In this document: positions 1 to 13,000 of the stretch, piece after piece
How positions within the stretch are numbered: position 1 is the first letter of the stretch
Layout: every line of letters begins with the position of its first letter
Assembly: GCA_916610825.1 (NCBI GenBank)
Contig: OU744447.1
Location: 22,574,962 to 22,638,961 of the forward strand
Source: Haliclystus octoradiatus
Taxonomy: Eukaryota; Cnidaria; Staurozoa; Stauromedusae; Haliclystidae
Reading direction: 5' to 3'
Length of the DNA stretch: 64,000 bases
Made by a program: the position numbers and the translations under genes
Notes under the pieces: model-generated
The model's input: the letters and a program-made list of their open reading frames with translations, nothing else
Databases searched by the model: none
Told to the model about the DNA's origin: nothing

Positions 1-2248
1 TCCTTTAGGTGAAATATTTTGCAGTCTGGAGTAAACATTATTTGAAAAATCTATATCACGTGGAATTTTTTATAGACACAAGTTAAGCAAATAGAATATT
101 CCATTTTTACATCGAAAATATTCAATGAGATTAACTAACTTTTTAATATTTTTAACAATTCGTTGTCAATAGAAACAATATTGTAATTTTGTATTTAAAA
201 CAAACTGAATAAAAATAATAATATTTTTTTTAAGTGGCATAAAATATTTCGTTTGAACACATGGCTACAGCTGTTAGTACATATATTACACGTTATTCAA
301 ATCATTAGCAATATTAATAAACGAGACTAAACATTGGTCAGCAACATATTATGCTGCAAACTCCACTTTGTACTAATCAAGACTGCAATTAAACGAATTC
401 ATGCGGTGCTTGTTCCTAATTAGCATTGTTTTCATGATATCCACATATTCTATTAACTACAACTATTAATACTGTATGAGATAAGTCACTTATAGCATGA
501 GTGTTGATTGGCTAAACTGTCTAATTAATGATATTCGGCGTGATCAGAAACATTTAAATGGTAGTTATATTTAGCTTGTTATTATCGGATAATTTAATAA
601 AATGTGGATGATACCAGCTGTTGATATTGATCACCGTATGGTTGGTAAGTGGGTTGACAATCAGAATATTTAACGGGTCCGTTACTCCGATACGGTTTCC
701 AAAGTTGTAGTCCCGTCGTTCTAATGCAAAAATGATCTGCAAAGTTTGATTTTCTTCGCAAACTGACGGGAACATACGCACATGCACTCCATATAATGTG
801 GCATAATATAAAAGCAGTGATGTTATCCTTGCTGTTCTAATAGTACTAGATGCAATAAAGGCAGAGCTATTTAATAATAAATTAACTCCACATTCAGACA
901 TTTCATATAAGAACAATGCAATTAACTAATATAATCAGTATAGAAAACCGTGAGAAAACTTAACAATAAAATCATATAGATTAAATTGCGGCCAAATGAT
1001 CGCCAAAGGCGTGAAATTATTAATAGCAAATGTGAATGTCTGATTATTATAATGAGGAATAAATTTATTACAGAAAAGAACAGAATAGAATATGAACTTC
1101 ACAATTTGCGGAGATGGAAATCTCGTAACAGTATAGCATCAAAGACGGTTTGGAAGACTTCACTGAGCTACTGGTCATTTTGGGGAACAAATGAGGTTTC
1201 TTATGTGATGGATTTAAATCGTAGACGCCGCCTCTAAACGCATCTAATTGAATTATTTTTAATACGACTTTGTGTAGCTATATAAGATTACCTATGCAAT
1301 GTTTGACATAAAGAATAATGAGATATTTATTATACTCTCTATGCTTATGATTAGGATATGATTGACAGTAAATTATGCAACAACAACATCATTTACTCAC
1401 TTACTGTATAAAACATTTCTAATAGAATCGATCAATGAGCAATCGAGCATGCTTATAACTAGTCAATAAACTATAACATAATGCATAGCAAAGGGATGAA
1501 AAAAATAAAATAAACATTTAAAATAAACAAATGCACTGTATATAGTAGACATTGCCGGAACAATATACCTTTGCGAGTTGCAAACTGTTTATATTATGGA
1601 AATGTGGAAATTTTTGCTTTAATTGATTTTAATGACGTTTTGAGTTTGTAATTAAATCAACGGTAGAAGATACTCACGTTAATCTAAAAAAAACGTTTTA
1701 TAATAATTAAAATTGACTAATAAATCAATGATAAAATAATCTAAACTACATTTTACTTAACTACACGAAACATCTAGTGTTTGATTAACCAATATCATAG
1801 TTCATGAGAACAGATTTAAGTTTACTTGAAAAAGTTAGAATTTACTTTCGATATTGATCGAGATAATTACTAGGCTAAATAAAACACCGTTTTATTTTTA
1901 ACAGAGATCCGATATCCTACTCAACTAAGCGAACTATTTGAACGTCTTATGATATCAAACGAAAGCGCAAATTATTTCGCTGCAAGCAAATATGCCTCAC
2001 AGAAGTATTTACTTTGTTTTATACAAGAACCAGTAACTTTCGGTAACTTTTGGCAAATTATTCTTTAATTTTTTCACGATTAGAGTCATTGGAAACTCAA
2101 AACGTTTTTAACCTACTCTGTGTTCTCGATATCCAATGTCTTGTCATTTTAGTTGACGATTTGCGGCTGTGGATATAATATTATAACTTTGGGATTGGGT
2201 TTAGTACAGTACTGCACAGTATATGTTACATAAAAATAAATAAAGTAA
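1..2248. other. Intergenic, no supported gene
   Basis: AT-rich sequence downstream of the GTF3C2-like gene's 3' end. A 120-codon minus-strand frame at 554-916 and an 83-codon plus frame at 986-1237 are the only notable ones. Neither has a recognisable domain or clear exon borders. At this base composition frames of that size occur by chance. Confidence 0.5.
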
Positions 2249-2510
2249 AGGAGGGTTAGCTCAGATGGCAGAGCAACCGACCTTCAAATCGGATCATATC
2301 TGATCGACTGTGGTTCAAATCTTCCAAAAGGTCAACTCAGCCTTGACTTTATCTGAAACATCAAATGAGTACCATCTGAGGATGGCGAAAGGAATGGTCC
2401 AGAGGGAATTGCATTGTGAGTAGCTGCGGCGCATCGTTGCGCATTGACAATCGAGACCTATCTGCCATGAAATCTGTTGAAATTGATCTGCAGTGTCGCG
2501 GCTGAGATCA
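2249..2510 (+). repeat. tRNA-derived SINE, copy 1
   Basis: The head carries a Pol III A box (TTAGCTCAGATGG near 2255) and a B box (GGTTCAAATCT near 2312) spaced as in a tRNA. The tRNA-unrelated body (ATCAAATGAGTACCATCT ... GTTGAAATTGATCTGCAGTG) is shared with a second copy at 59672. Both copies are on the plus strand and diverged. Confidence 0.75.
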
Positions 2511-2583
2511 AGAAAGAGCGTTTAAAATCATTGCTCTCAGCGAAAAGAGCCACTCCTTTAGAAATAGAGGAGTGGTACGGGTG

Positions 2584-3066
2584 GCGATTTGACAAACAGA
2601 TAGAAGTTGTGACCACCTGCGCGCGCATGTGCCGTAACATATCCAAAGCGGTCAATTTGCTCTAATTGTGCGGCCAAAGCCTAACACGTTATCTTTACAA
2701 AATGGCGATCAGAAGCAGACGTAAAACGAAGGAAACCTATGACTTATATTTAGATTACACTTTATATTTCTTAATGAAAATTGAATACTTGATTACACTT
2801 CGCAATAAAAAATTTACGATTAAATGGATTCAGAAAAACTTTTATTATCAAGTCAAATAGTCGACGGCATAAATCTTAATTTCTGAATGTCATGGCCTAT
2901 TATTTGATTATTCTATGGTTCTAGACACACTGTAGTCGAGAATTTTGTAAAGATAACTTACGTGTTAGGCTTTGGCCGCACAATTAGAGCAATTTGACCG
3001 CTTTGGATATGTTACGGCACATGCGCGCGCAGGTGGTCACAACTTCTATCTGTTTGTCAAATCGCG
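2584..3066. repeat. Long inverted repeat, arms about 120 bp, spacer about 237 bp
   Basis: Left arm 2584-2703 and right arm 2941-3066 are near-perfect reverse complements. They differ by a 4-base insertion near the inner end and a few substitutions. They include CAGGTGGTCACAACTTC and its complement. The spacer has a short open frame without a recognisable domain. It is probably a foldback or non-autonomous element; I see no clear target duplication. Confidence 0.75.
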
Positions 3067-3646
3067 TACGGGTGCCTTCGGCAGGGCGACACCGTCTACA
3101 TTACTTTATTTAACGACGCAAGCCTCTATGCTATTGTACTACGAACTTCCATATCAAGAACCATGTGGCGATATCAGATTCAGACTTGCGATACGATCTT
3201 TAAATTAGGTCTAATTATGTATATACGATTGTACGTGTAAAGTTAAAATATTGACAATGCCAACTAGGCAATTATTACTACAAGGTTAATGCAACACGTT
3301 AAGCCAAGGTTGCTGCTTCAACATTGGCAGTAAAATCGGCATGGTATAATAACGAGATTGATAAGATCAATCTGATTGGTTTAAAGTTATGACGCCAAAT
3401 CACAATACCAACGCAAAATCAAAACCATGCTCGAAAACGCACTTGACATCACAAATGAGAATTTCTTTTTTGATCAGGAGTTTTCAAAAACATTAACTTA
3501 AAGGCATAAAACTGACCATCGCGGCTTACAGGCTCAAAGTTAAATTAATGCCACTTCTTAAGTCACGTCGTGTAGTGTAGTGAATCATTTCGTATTCGAA
3601 GACCGAGCGCAAAGGCCATCGGTCAAGTTGTTGCCTTTAAGACTAA

Positions 3647-3878
3647 AGCCCCGGCCAAATGACTTTTTATTTCGCCAACATTCATGAATTCAACAAAATC
3701 CGATGAATGTTGGCGAAATTAAAAGTCATTTGGCCACCTTCACCTTTTCAGATTTTGTTGGCTGATGTTGAATTTCACTTTTTTGAATTTTGAATACATT
3801 CAAAAATTTCGCCAACATTCATCGGATTTTGTTGAATTCATGAATGTTGGCGAAATTAAAAGTCATTTGACTGGGGCT
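3647..3878. mobile_element. MITE made of two nested palindromes
   Basis: The termini AGCCCC / GGGGCT are flanked by TAA on both sides (644-646 and 879-881 of this kilobase), a possible 3-bp target duplication of the PIF/Harbinger type. Each half is itself a palindrome with arms ATTTCGCCAACATTCAT and a 17-base centre, and the halves are inverted relative to each other. Confidence 0.65.
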
Positions 3879-3881
3879 TAA

Positions 3882-4655
3882 CACTAAATCAGTAAAAGAA
3901 ATGGTCAGAAAAGTATTCTAGTAATTCTACATAGAAGTTGGCAATGCCACTCAATATGATCTGTTGTCGGTCTGCGAGAATGAAAATACACTAGATTAAT
4001 GAAATCATGTTAACTTTTAGAAGATGCCGAATTTCAACTTACCAATTTTCCTTGTTTACTCAAATATTCATATTGTCAACAACAGAAACACGAGTATAAA
4101 TTAATATAGGTATTACAATATTTATTAACGTCTGTCCCAATGGATCAATTTAGGTGAGACGTTAATTAGGCTTGTATATGGATGGGTATTTGTTTACCAT
4201 CCAGTTGCAAAAGAAAACGAAACATGTCCTTTTTCTACTGTGTAGTACACTCATCACATTTGCAAACAATTACATGACGTAAATGTTTGGAGGAATGCAG
4301 TTGATTCGAATAACTTCAAATGGTTGCTATACCTGGACGTGCCAATTATTATAATACTTATTAACGTCTGTCTAGTTTCAAAGTCCTTTTCATGGTCTTT
4401 GAATGTTTTTGGGGTATCTATTTCAGAATTTTCAAAATATTCGAGGTACTGTTTTTCACTGAGGAAAGAGTTGTGATGTTAACCCACGAAATTGCAATCA
4501 ATTTTGTTAAATGTGCGTCGATAAAAAAAGTATTTGGGGTATACACTTTGGTCTGAATTAAATATTTGAGGTATCAATTTTGGAAAAACAAAATTTTGGA
4601 GGGCAAATTTCTGAATTCAAATCGGCATCCGTCCCTGAAAAATTTCTTAAGTTAC

Positions 4656-4720
<65 letters not shown>

Positions 4721-5940
4721 TGTTTATTGCACCGATGAGCACAATCAGTGAAATGTGCGCCAATGAATACAACATTTCAATTTTAAAGTTTCTTTTTCTA
4801 TTTTGTATCTATTACTCCTTAATTTTCATAAAAAGATTTTATTAAAATGAAACTAGTCACCTATAACTTGATACTCAAGTCTCCAACAAGTTAGCTAACT
4901 ATAGCTTTGAGGTATATAATCTTTTTTGGGGAACTAATCTCCATCTCATCTTACCGTGAAACTTCATTGAATATCCGAACCGTTATAGTATTGAGTTTAC
5001 ATCACTTTTTTTACTGTTTTATACATACTTTTTATATGAATAACTATGTGCATTCGAAGAACAAATGCCATATTTATTATGGGTACAATTAACAAACCAG
5101 ATAGTATGTACGAAATCTTCAATTTATCTTTTAAGTCGTGAAGTTAGTTACAGGGCGTTAAATAATGTATGTTTAATTTTGAAAATTTTTAATATATATT
5201 GTCACGGTTAAAAAATAAATAAATATAGTGATGATTGTTTTTATTCCCAATTAGAAATTGTTTCAAGATTGTTAATAATATGGACAATTCTACATTTGAA
5301 TTAGCAAAGAAACCATGAACATTTTCTTTTCAATAACTGTTGTCGAGACTATGAATTTTAAAGAAGAGAAATTTATCCTTTGTTAAAGTTAATTTTAGAC
5401 GTTCGATTGGATGGAAATGCACCTGTCTTTTTCTGTTTGATGCAGCTGTGGAATAAACTTTAATATTATATGAAAATACTATCAAATTTAAAAATGGAGC
5501 AATTGGTATTAAATTGGGAGAAAATTGAGCTTTTTTAACACATTTAATATTATTGATACGAATATTTGAGTTCAAAGGATACACATATGTGCGAACTCAT
5601 TTGTTAAGTCGCCTAACCGATCTAAATCAGATCACATTGTTCCCAGTCATTTTCTATAATGTACTCAGTATAGAATACCTCTTGCGTGTAGATTCACATG
5701 TCTGCTCCAATAGTCTGCTCTTCGTCGGCTTCATGGCATTGTATCTTTGAAGTATTGTATATCCCGGCATTACGCGGATATAGTAAGCAAGACCCCGGTC
5801 CTTGCAGAAGGTTATTAGGATAGTATGGAGATATTAAGCAAGTCTGATTGATTGTTAGAAAAATTGACTCCTAGAAATAAAACCCCTGTAAATGCATCTG
5901 TAATTCTGTATATATCTTCGGTGTGATCAATATCTGCGGT
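3882..5940. other. Intergenic, no gene seen
   Basis: Apart from the C/CA tract at 4655-4718 I see only AT-rich sequence without coherent frames. Confidence 0.5.
4655..4718. repeat. Poly-C followed by (CA)n microsatellite
   Basis: A run of about 18 C passes directly into about 23 CA units. Confidence 0.95.
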
Positions 5941-5957
5941 CTATTGCTTGGAGTGTA

Positions 5958-6340
5958 GGGGTCATCCGTGAAGTACGTATTCAGTAAAGGTCCCAATAGT
6001 TGAAACCCCCTTGTACGCAGCTGTAAGAATTTTTGCGTACTATCTGATAATTTTATAACCCCCCGCATTTTTAAGTATTTTGTCTTTGTTGTTTCCGAAA
6101 GCATACAAGTGCAACCATTTATAGAAAAATGCAAATTTTCATGGTTAATAATAAATCCATAGTTTAACTTGTCTGCGATAATAATCGATTTAATCATTAA
6201 TAAACTGGTAATTAATCGCATTTATAATCTTTCAAAAAGTGCAACAAAGACACCGACACTCAAGATGCGTACGTACTTTGATGGTTGACACTCCTTCCCC
6301 CTTTGTACGCAGCTGTACGCTTTTTTGTATGACCCTTCCC
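5958..6340. repeat. Decayed repeat with GGGTCATCCGTGAAGTACG end
   Basis: The sequence GTACGCAGCTGTA after a CCCCCTT run occurs twice in the same orientation (near 6013 and 6305). The outer ends GGGTCATCC and GTATGACCC are loosely inverted. It resembles short dispersed elements with TACGTACG motifs known from many invertebrates; this is from recollection, not a search. Confidence 0.4.
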
Positions 6341-6762
6341 GTAGTTTCATTTTCTCGCACAATGTTGGCCAACGTTCCGCAAATTTGAAATTGAAGAAAA
6401 ATAATATTCATTTTTTTTAATATGTACATCAATAAAAGTCAGCAAACTTGAAAAAAGTAACATTTCCAAACTGCACGTCTCCGTATTACAGGCATTTGGA
6501 GTTAACCACACGGGTGACAGATGGAATTGAATAGAAAAACCGGTTTTGAATAGTGCAGATAATTTCGACGTGTGAATTTTGACTTTGAACATGCTGTACA
6601 TTTTGAATCAGGGACCAACGGCGACGGTTGCGTCAACATTGGAAAATCGAATGCTATACATCATCCATTCAAAAACCAATTGAACAATCACTATTTCACC
6701 TGTCGTGAGATTTCTTATTTTAATAATCATTATTCTTTATCGTCAAATTAAAATGCACAGCA

Positions 6763-6768
6763 TTTATT
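6763..6768 (-). promoter_or_regulatory. Candidate polyadenylation signal of the GTF3C2-like gene
   Basis: A minus-strand AATAAA lies about 150 bp after the TAA stop of the last exon. It is the nearest canonical signal I noticed, but in such AT-rich DNA the motif is common by chance. Confidence 0.4.
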
Positions 6769-6917
6769 TTTTGAAATGGTCATTTTGCTTAATTTGAAAT
6801 TAAGATTAGACATCACTATATTGTTAATTCCAAATCTAATTAACATGCCAACTTCAGTATCTTTCTTCTCAATTTATATAGTCTATAATCGAATATAAAA
6901 TGTTTCTTGATACAGTG

Positions 6918-7022
6918 TTATGGTTTGACATTCCATGCAGTTAAATTATGAACCCTTAATAAGCCAAGATTCCCGCCACTCACCAGTAAAGTCTTTGAAT
7001 GGAATGACGGATGCCAATTGAT
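6918..7022 (-). CDS. GTF3C2: GTF3C2-like exon 27 (terminal exon with stop)
   Basis: It codes for 34 residues plus a TAA stop, with acceptor TTCTTTAG. It encodes INWHPSFHSKTLLVSGGNLG then LLRVHNLTAWNVKP. The VSGGxxGLxRVH ending is the diagnostic C-terminal blade of GTF3C2. Confidence 0.88.
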   Translation of the reverse strand: MNWHPSFHSKTLLVSGGNLGLLRVHNLTAWNVKP

Positions 7023-10000
7023 CTAAAGAAAGAGTACAACAACGTTATGATAGTTATACTTAGGGTTAAGATTACAAATCTACAATCCGTAGCACATCTT
7101 GATTTATTTTTACTCTGATTGTTCTAAAATATTGTAGTCCCTTAATCAATAATTCCAGATAATTTATTAATTTGCAATAACATTGAGAAGTCAATGGTGT
7201 CCTCGTGTAATCGATTGATTTTTAAATCGGCAGGGTTCGACAAAAGTAAAAATCCTGCAATCCTAGATTCCAAAAGGATAGAGCAAATTCAGAAGAAAAT
7301 CGATATTTGTATGATTTATTGGTCAAACATCAACAATAAAAATTCAGAAGAAACTGTTGAAATGCCTCTATAGGATTACACAAGGCTGACCTTTTGTCGG
7401 ACCCTGTCCATCGGACTATACCAGTATATACATTTTAGAGATTTGCGATCAAGACCAAATATATATATATATATATCTATATAAAATATTATATATGTAT
7501 GGGAACAAGTATTTATTGTGTTTATTCCTATGACCACTTACGGTATTAATAGAAGTAGCTGCGAAAAGGTCGTGTGCAGTAGGCTGCATCGTGGTATTTA
7601 TTCGTACTCTTGCTGTGTCATACACCATTGGACCCACAAATGGAGTGAATTCACCCTGGAAAACAAACAATAATTCGTAGATGACAAATCATATACACCT
7701 AAAAGATATCACATGTCATATACAGTAAAATCCAGCAATAACGGCTCTCGATTTAACGGTATTCAGTTGAAGCCAAAAAGTCCAGGAATGAGTAATTTAC
7801 AAACAAACTTTGCTAAATATTTACCGCTAACAACGGATTCGGCCAAAACCGGTAAAATGGTTTGTCTTCCTAGCGTACCGTTATTACCGGATTGAACTGT
7901 ATTTACCACGACCCTTTGAATGCACCATATACAATCTCTAGCATACATAAAGTTTGGAAGAGACGTAGTCCGCGTGGTTGCATAGCATTTCATAGACAAT
8001 GTTAGGCAGTTTCAATCAAGCATTTCATAAATAATTACGAATCCACACGAGAAAGTTGAGGCATTACGTGTGAGGAAAGCACTGCAATGCAGTCCCGCAA
8101 GAGTAACTTTCATACTTTTGTTATACGTTGACGGTCAAATATTAAAATGTAATGTAATGTGAATGTTATCATTTGATATGAATTAGAATAGTTTTAAGTA
8201 GTATGTATATAAAAACTACATGTCAATTATTAGCGGAAATGATTAGGAAGAAACGTTGTTTCCTTCGCTATAATGAATATAACGGTAAATTTAAGGCTAT
8301 AAATACGTGAGCACTGGAGTTAAATGACAATTTAATACAAACTGAAATTAATTATTTTTTTAAATATACATATTTTTTCATAATAATGTTTTATTTTGTA
8401 CTTACGTACAATTCAAGTGGTTATTTAAAGTTATATTGATAAGCGTAACATATTGCTGTATTTTATTTGATGAACTTGATAAATTAGGTTATTGAATGGA
8501 GAAGCCCTAATAAGTCCATGAACTGTTGGTTGATCTTGAATTGATGACAAAAATTGATCTCTAAATGATATTTAAAATTCAAGGGATTCGCGGAAGTGCT
8601 TCATCCATGGAAGTTATTTGGAAGGACATTGAATAGTTCTGCACCATGGTATAGAAGAGATGCTTCTTGCAATCATTTAAGATGATTCGAATGCCGGTTC
8701 AAGGGCTAATCAAGTACCTCTGAAACTTGGGGTTGGAGTGTATCCATGGATGCATAGTTCAAACATAAATTACACAAAAACGATCTCTCCGTCTTCAGAG
8801 GCTCAAGATTTTTAGCTGTTTAGTTGTAGCCTTTCCCAGTCGTAAGGACGGTCCATACAACGAACTTCGATCAAGTGTCTTATAAACCTCCTTTAGGCCT
8901 TTTCTAGGTCATTGATGGACGCTGCCTTTAAAGGTGACCCTTGAGGGGAACAATATTGTAATATGTTACGAACTATGACTTGATATAGCAGCATCAATGG
9001 TATCTGGTATGCATCACTTGGAATGTCAATGTTCAAATCATGCAAATTGATTCTCGGATGATTGTTTTTTGGAAGAATACTTTTTGCAAAATTCATAAAA
9101 AACTGCTGGGGTATTGCTAAGCATGATAATTTTTGAGGTACTTTTTTTGGCCTTATGTCTTTTTTCAAATATATTTGAAAGTGTCATCTACATGATTTGA
9201 AACATAACAATGGTATGTCTGTCAACGTTCTATTTGAAATCCGTTGTCACACCATACAGACTTTTAGTAAAAAAGCTAAGAAGTATGGAGAAAATTTGAT
9301 TGATTGTAATGAGAAAGCAGCTACCAACGTTTTACTATAGTTTTATCATTAATCAAGCGATAGCTCATGTACTAGAAAGCCAGATTATATCGCAGCTCGT
9401 GAAATCCTATATAATAACGAACTCTCGATCAATATTGAATAACTTTAATTTTATGACAGATGTAAATTGAATTCAATTTCGCATTGATCTACTTACAAAA
9501 TTGCAATCGTGTATAACATAGCTTGCATTTGATTGTTCAGTGACAGAGCCTCGTGTTAATTGCTTCATTGCTTCAAAATGAGAATGACGTAATTGATCAA
9601 TTTTCTTTTTAACATTATTGGTTTCCAATCGTAGTAATTCTAAATCATTACGATTACTTGTTATACCATTCGCTGGAACATCAATGTTTTTTAGTTTTAT
9701 TCTGCAAAGTGGCTGTAAAAAAATATTATCAAATGAATCATTGAAAAACTCACAATAGTTAGTTGAAAGTATCTCGCTAAATCATATAGTGCAGCCTTGG
9801 TGTAGTGGTTAGGGATTCGGGCCTCAGCCCGCAGGGTCATAATTTCACTCCCTGGAAGAAACACCGTTCATTTCCAATTCAACTGCATCGTCAGTATATT
9901 ACACACACTACCAGCACGAAAACCATGAAAATGCCATGAAAGTGTCGTGAAAACACCATGAAAATTAAAAAAAAAAAAAAATATATGAAAACCACAAATT

Positions 10001-13000
10001 TGAACAAGTTTGAAAACCATGAAAACATCAATATTCACGATATCAAAATGTGAAAATGCCATGAAAACACCATAAAATTTCACGAATTTTTTATAGTTTT
10101 GGTGTCAGAAGTGTCATATACATGCAATCAGTCATGCAATCAATAGTACTGACTGAACAACCTACGATTGCTGGCGAACAAGCCCCACAAATGATTCACT
10201 TTTTCAGATGCTTACCGTTGGGTAATGCAAGACAACTTCGCTAAAGCATCTCAATGTCATCTCACCACTTGCACAGCACGTGACAACACAGTCTAACCAA
10301 TCACTGTACGAAGAATCCTAAAAAAATAGATTAACTATTATATACAGTATAGTAAAAATATAATATTAAGGCAATAAATATCTTTACTGAATAAAATTTT
10401 ACTTGATGATGTAGAGCGAGGCAGAGCGAGGAGCGTGCAATTTAATATAAAAAATCAGAGACATACATTTATTTTTGCTATTTCAAGTTTTCATACTGAA
10501 TCAAAATTAAATTATAATGTGCCTAAAATGTTAATTTTATGTTACTTAGAATCAAGCCAGTCGCAAGATGACGCACCTTTTCAGGTGGTTACTATGGCAA
10601 TTAATTATGAACATAATATCAAACATCATTTAGTTAATTAATTACTAGCTAGAATAAGTAATTCCAATTGATGTCCTTCTACTAATGTAGGGTACGTGAC
10701 ATCGCAAAGGATCACTGTTAAAGTTAACTCCCCCATGGGGAATAGTATCTAGAGATCGTACGATCATACAAGCTTGTATGCGCATGTGAAGATTTCATGT
10801 ATCATGTGGTCAAGGGGTGTTCCTGATCATTCGCATTGTCACCCCTGCAAGCTAAGCAAGTGCAAACTATCATCCGCAGTTCGCAAATATTCTGTCAATA
10901 TGCCTCGCAACTCGAGAAACTCACAAGATGCAAGGATGGTGGGATCAGAAAATTTAAAATCCCATCCACCCTCCTCTTGATAAAGCTATATAAGGTATTA
11001 TCTATTTCCACTGTTAATCAGTGTGACTGGTACTTGGTCAGGGCAGGATAGGGTTCTCAAGGTGGGTGCGCACACCACCAATCAAATGACTTCCACCTAC
11101 CAAGCACCTAGGCCAAGTAAGTATAATTCATCTACTGTTGATGAGTTTAATTTAAGTAATTTAAGTATTTGATATTAAAAAGCTTCAAATAATGATGATA
11201 TCTAAGTTAATATCCTTGAATGACGTCATCGTAGAGCCAAGAAAGAGCGTGGATTTTTAATGGAAACACGCTGCGCTTTTTGAGAAAAAATACGGCAAGT
11301 TATGAAAATGGAATAAAATGAAGTGAAAATAAAAGCAAACAGCATTGTTTAATTCTGAATTCAGTATATACGTAGAAGATTTAAAGAATTGTACACTATT
11401 CGTTTACAGGATCCTATGCGTTTATACTTTTAAATCAGTGAAATACTGAAATTTATCGTAACGCGCCGCTTGCTTTATAGTCGTTCATCGACAAAACAAA
11501 AAATGCTGTAGAACTACTTGGAAAGCAAACCAAATATTTGTTCGTGATAAAGCGACAATTAATATCAGGGGCTCTGCTTATATGACTTATTAGCTATTCC
11601 TGCTATTGATACCACGGCCGTAACTATATGCTCCCTACCGGGTTTTTCTGTCAATTTTGCCCGAAAAAAGGCGTGGCATTTGCATATTTGGGAGCTTAAA
11701 CACTGTAAATCCTTCAAAATTGCACGATTTAGCAATTGTTCGCCTCGAAACTGCTCGAGATATGAGTCAAATTGAAGGGGATCTCACATACCCTCACACC
11801 CTCAGGATTTACGGTCGATATTGATACCCTCCTATCTACGATAATACGAGAATTATAATAATATATTCCTGGTTAAGTCTGATTGTTAATTAACACAACT
11901 AATGATTAATTTTCATACCATAACACTGCCATTGTGACATGTAGTCGGCGCCATTTGAAGTAACGTGCAATACGGATCAGCAAGAGGCAGCATGAAATCG
12001 AAGTAACGAGCAGATGATGGCAAAAAATTGAAAGATTCATCTTCCGAGAAGAATATCCCAGTATGAGATAGAGGCCATAAGACAGTTCGCAAAGCACCTA
12101 TGCAATAAATTACAATCGGAATAAATTCTAAAATAATAAGCATGAAAATAACAATAATAATTTGTTGCTACTTTCTTCTATTGCGAACATAGAAAATCAA
12201 AATCTACAATGAAACATCGAAATCAAAATAGAAAAATAAAGCATACCTCTTTTGGTGATATGTATAGGCAGCTCTAACGTACGAAGGTCAAATATCTTCA
12301 ATTGTTTGTCAAAACCACCTGAAATGAAACATAACATAGAGCCTACAGTTCAATTTACTGTGCTTGGATTTTTGCCACTACTGTAAATATAAATGCCATA
12401 TTCCGCAATAAAGAAAAATGGAATGCAAAGCATGGTTGTCGAATCTTTTTACCCAAAAAATGAAATTTTCAACTTTTGTATTACGATGCTGAGAATGATC
12501 AAGAATCAATCAGTATCCAACTTGGAGGCAATCCAATGCCATCAAATACGCACAGGAGCTCCCCACTTCTCTAGGGTAATATCTTCTTGTAAAAAACATA
12601 TTTGGGGTATCCTTTTTATGACCTCAAACAGTTTTAAAGTTCTATTTGAACAACCACTTCAAAGCGCAGGGGAAGTTATCCCCAAGAATATAGATTGATC
12701 GGATCAGAGAGTTTAGTCAAATTTCATAAAAATGTAAAATCGGCATCCCTATATAGTGCCTGGCAGGTATTTTCATATAGGCGCTATACAGGGATGCCTC
12801 ATCTTTATGGGTACCATTTTGGGGCATCAACCTTTTACTATTGGCTACCTGCTGCGAAATTCACGGTTTACGGCAATGAATCTGGCATATTTCATGCTTT
12901 GTGGTGCCCAATTGACAGATAAACTTTTTAACAATTCAATTATTGGCAAGTTTGGGGATATCATTGATGGCATAGAATTTCCAGCAAAACCTGCAATTCT

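Noticed and set aside
554..916. 120-codon minus-strand frame near the window start
   Set aside because: Protein-like in places, but without a known domain or convincing splice borders; length is within chance expectation for AT-rich DNA.
5871..6601. Overlapping minus-strand frames downstream of the GTF3C2-like stop
   Set aside because: They lie over a decayed dispersed repeat and the 3' flank; no homology recognised.
11906..12097. Longer minus-strand frame MLCELSYGLYLIL over exon 23
   Set aside because: Phase from exons 22 and 24 requires the other frame (ALRTVLWPLSH), which also fits the WD family.
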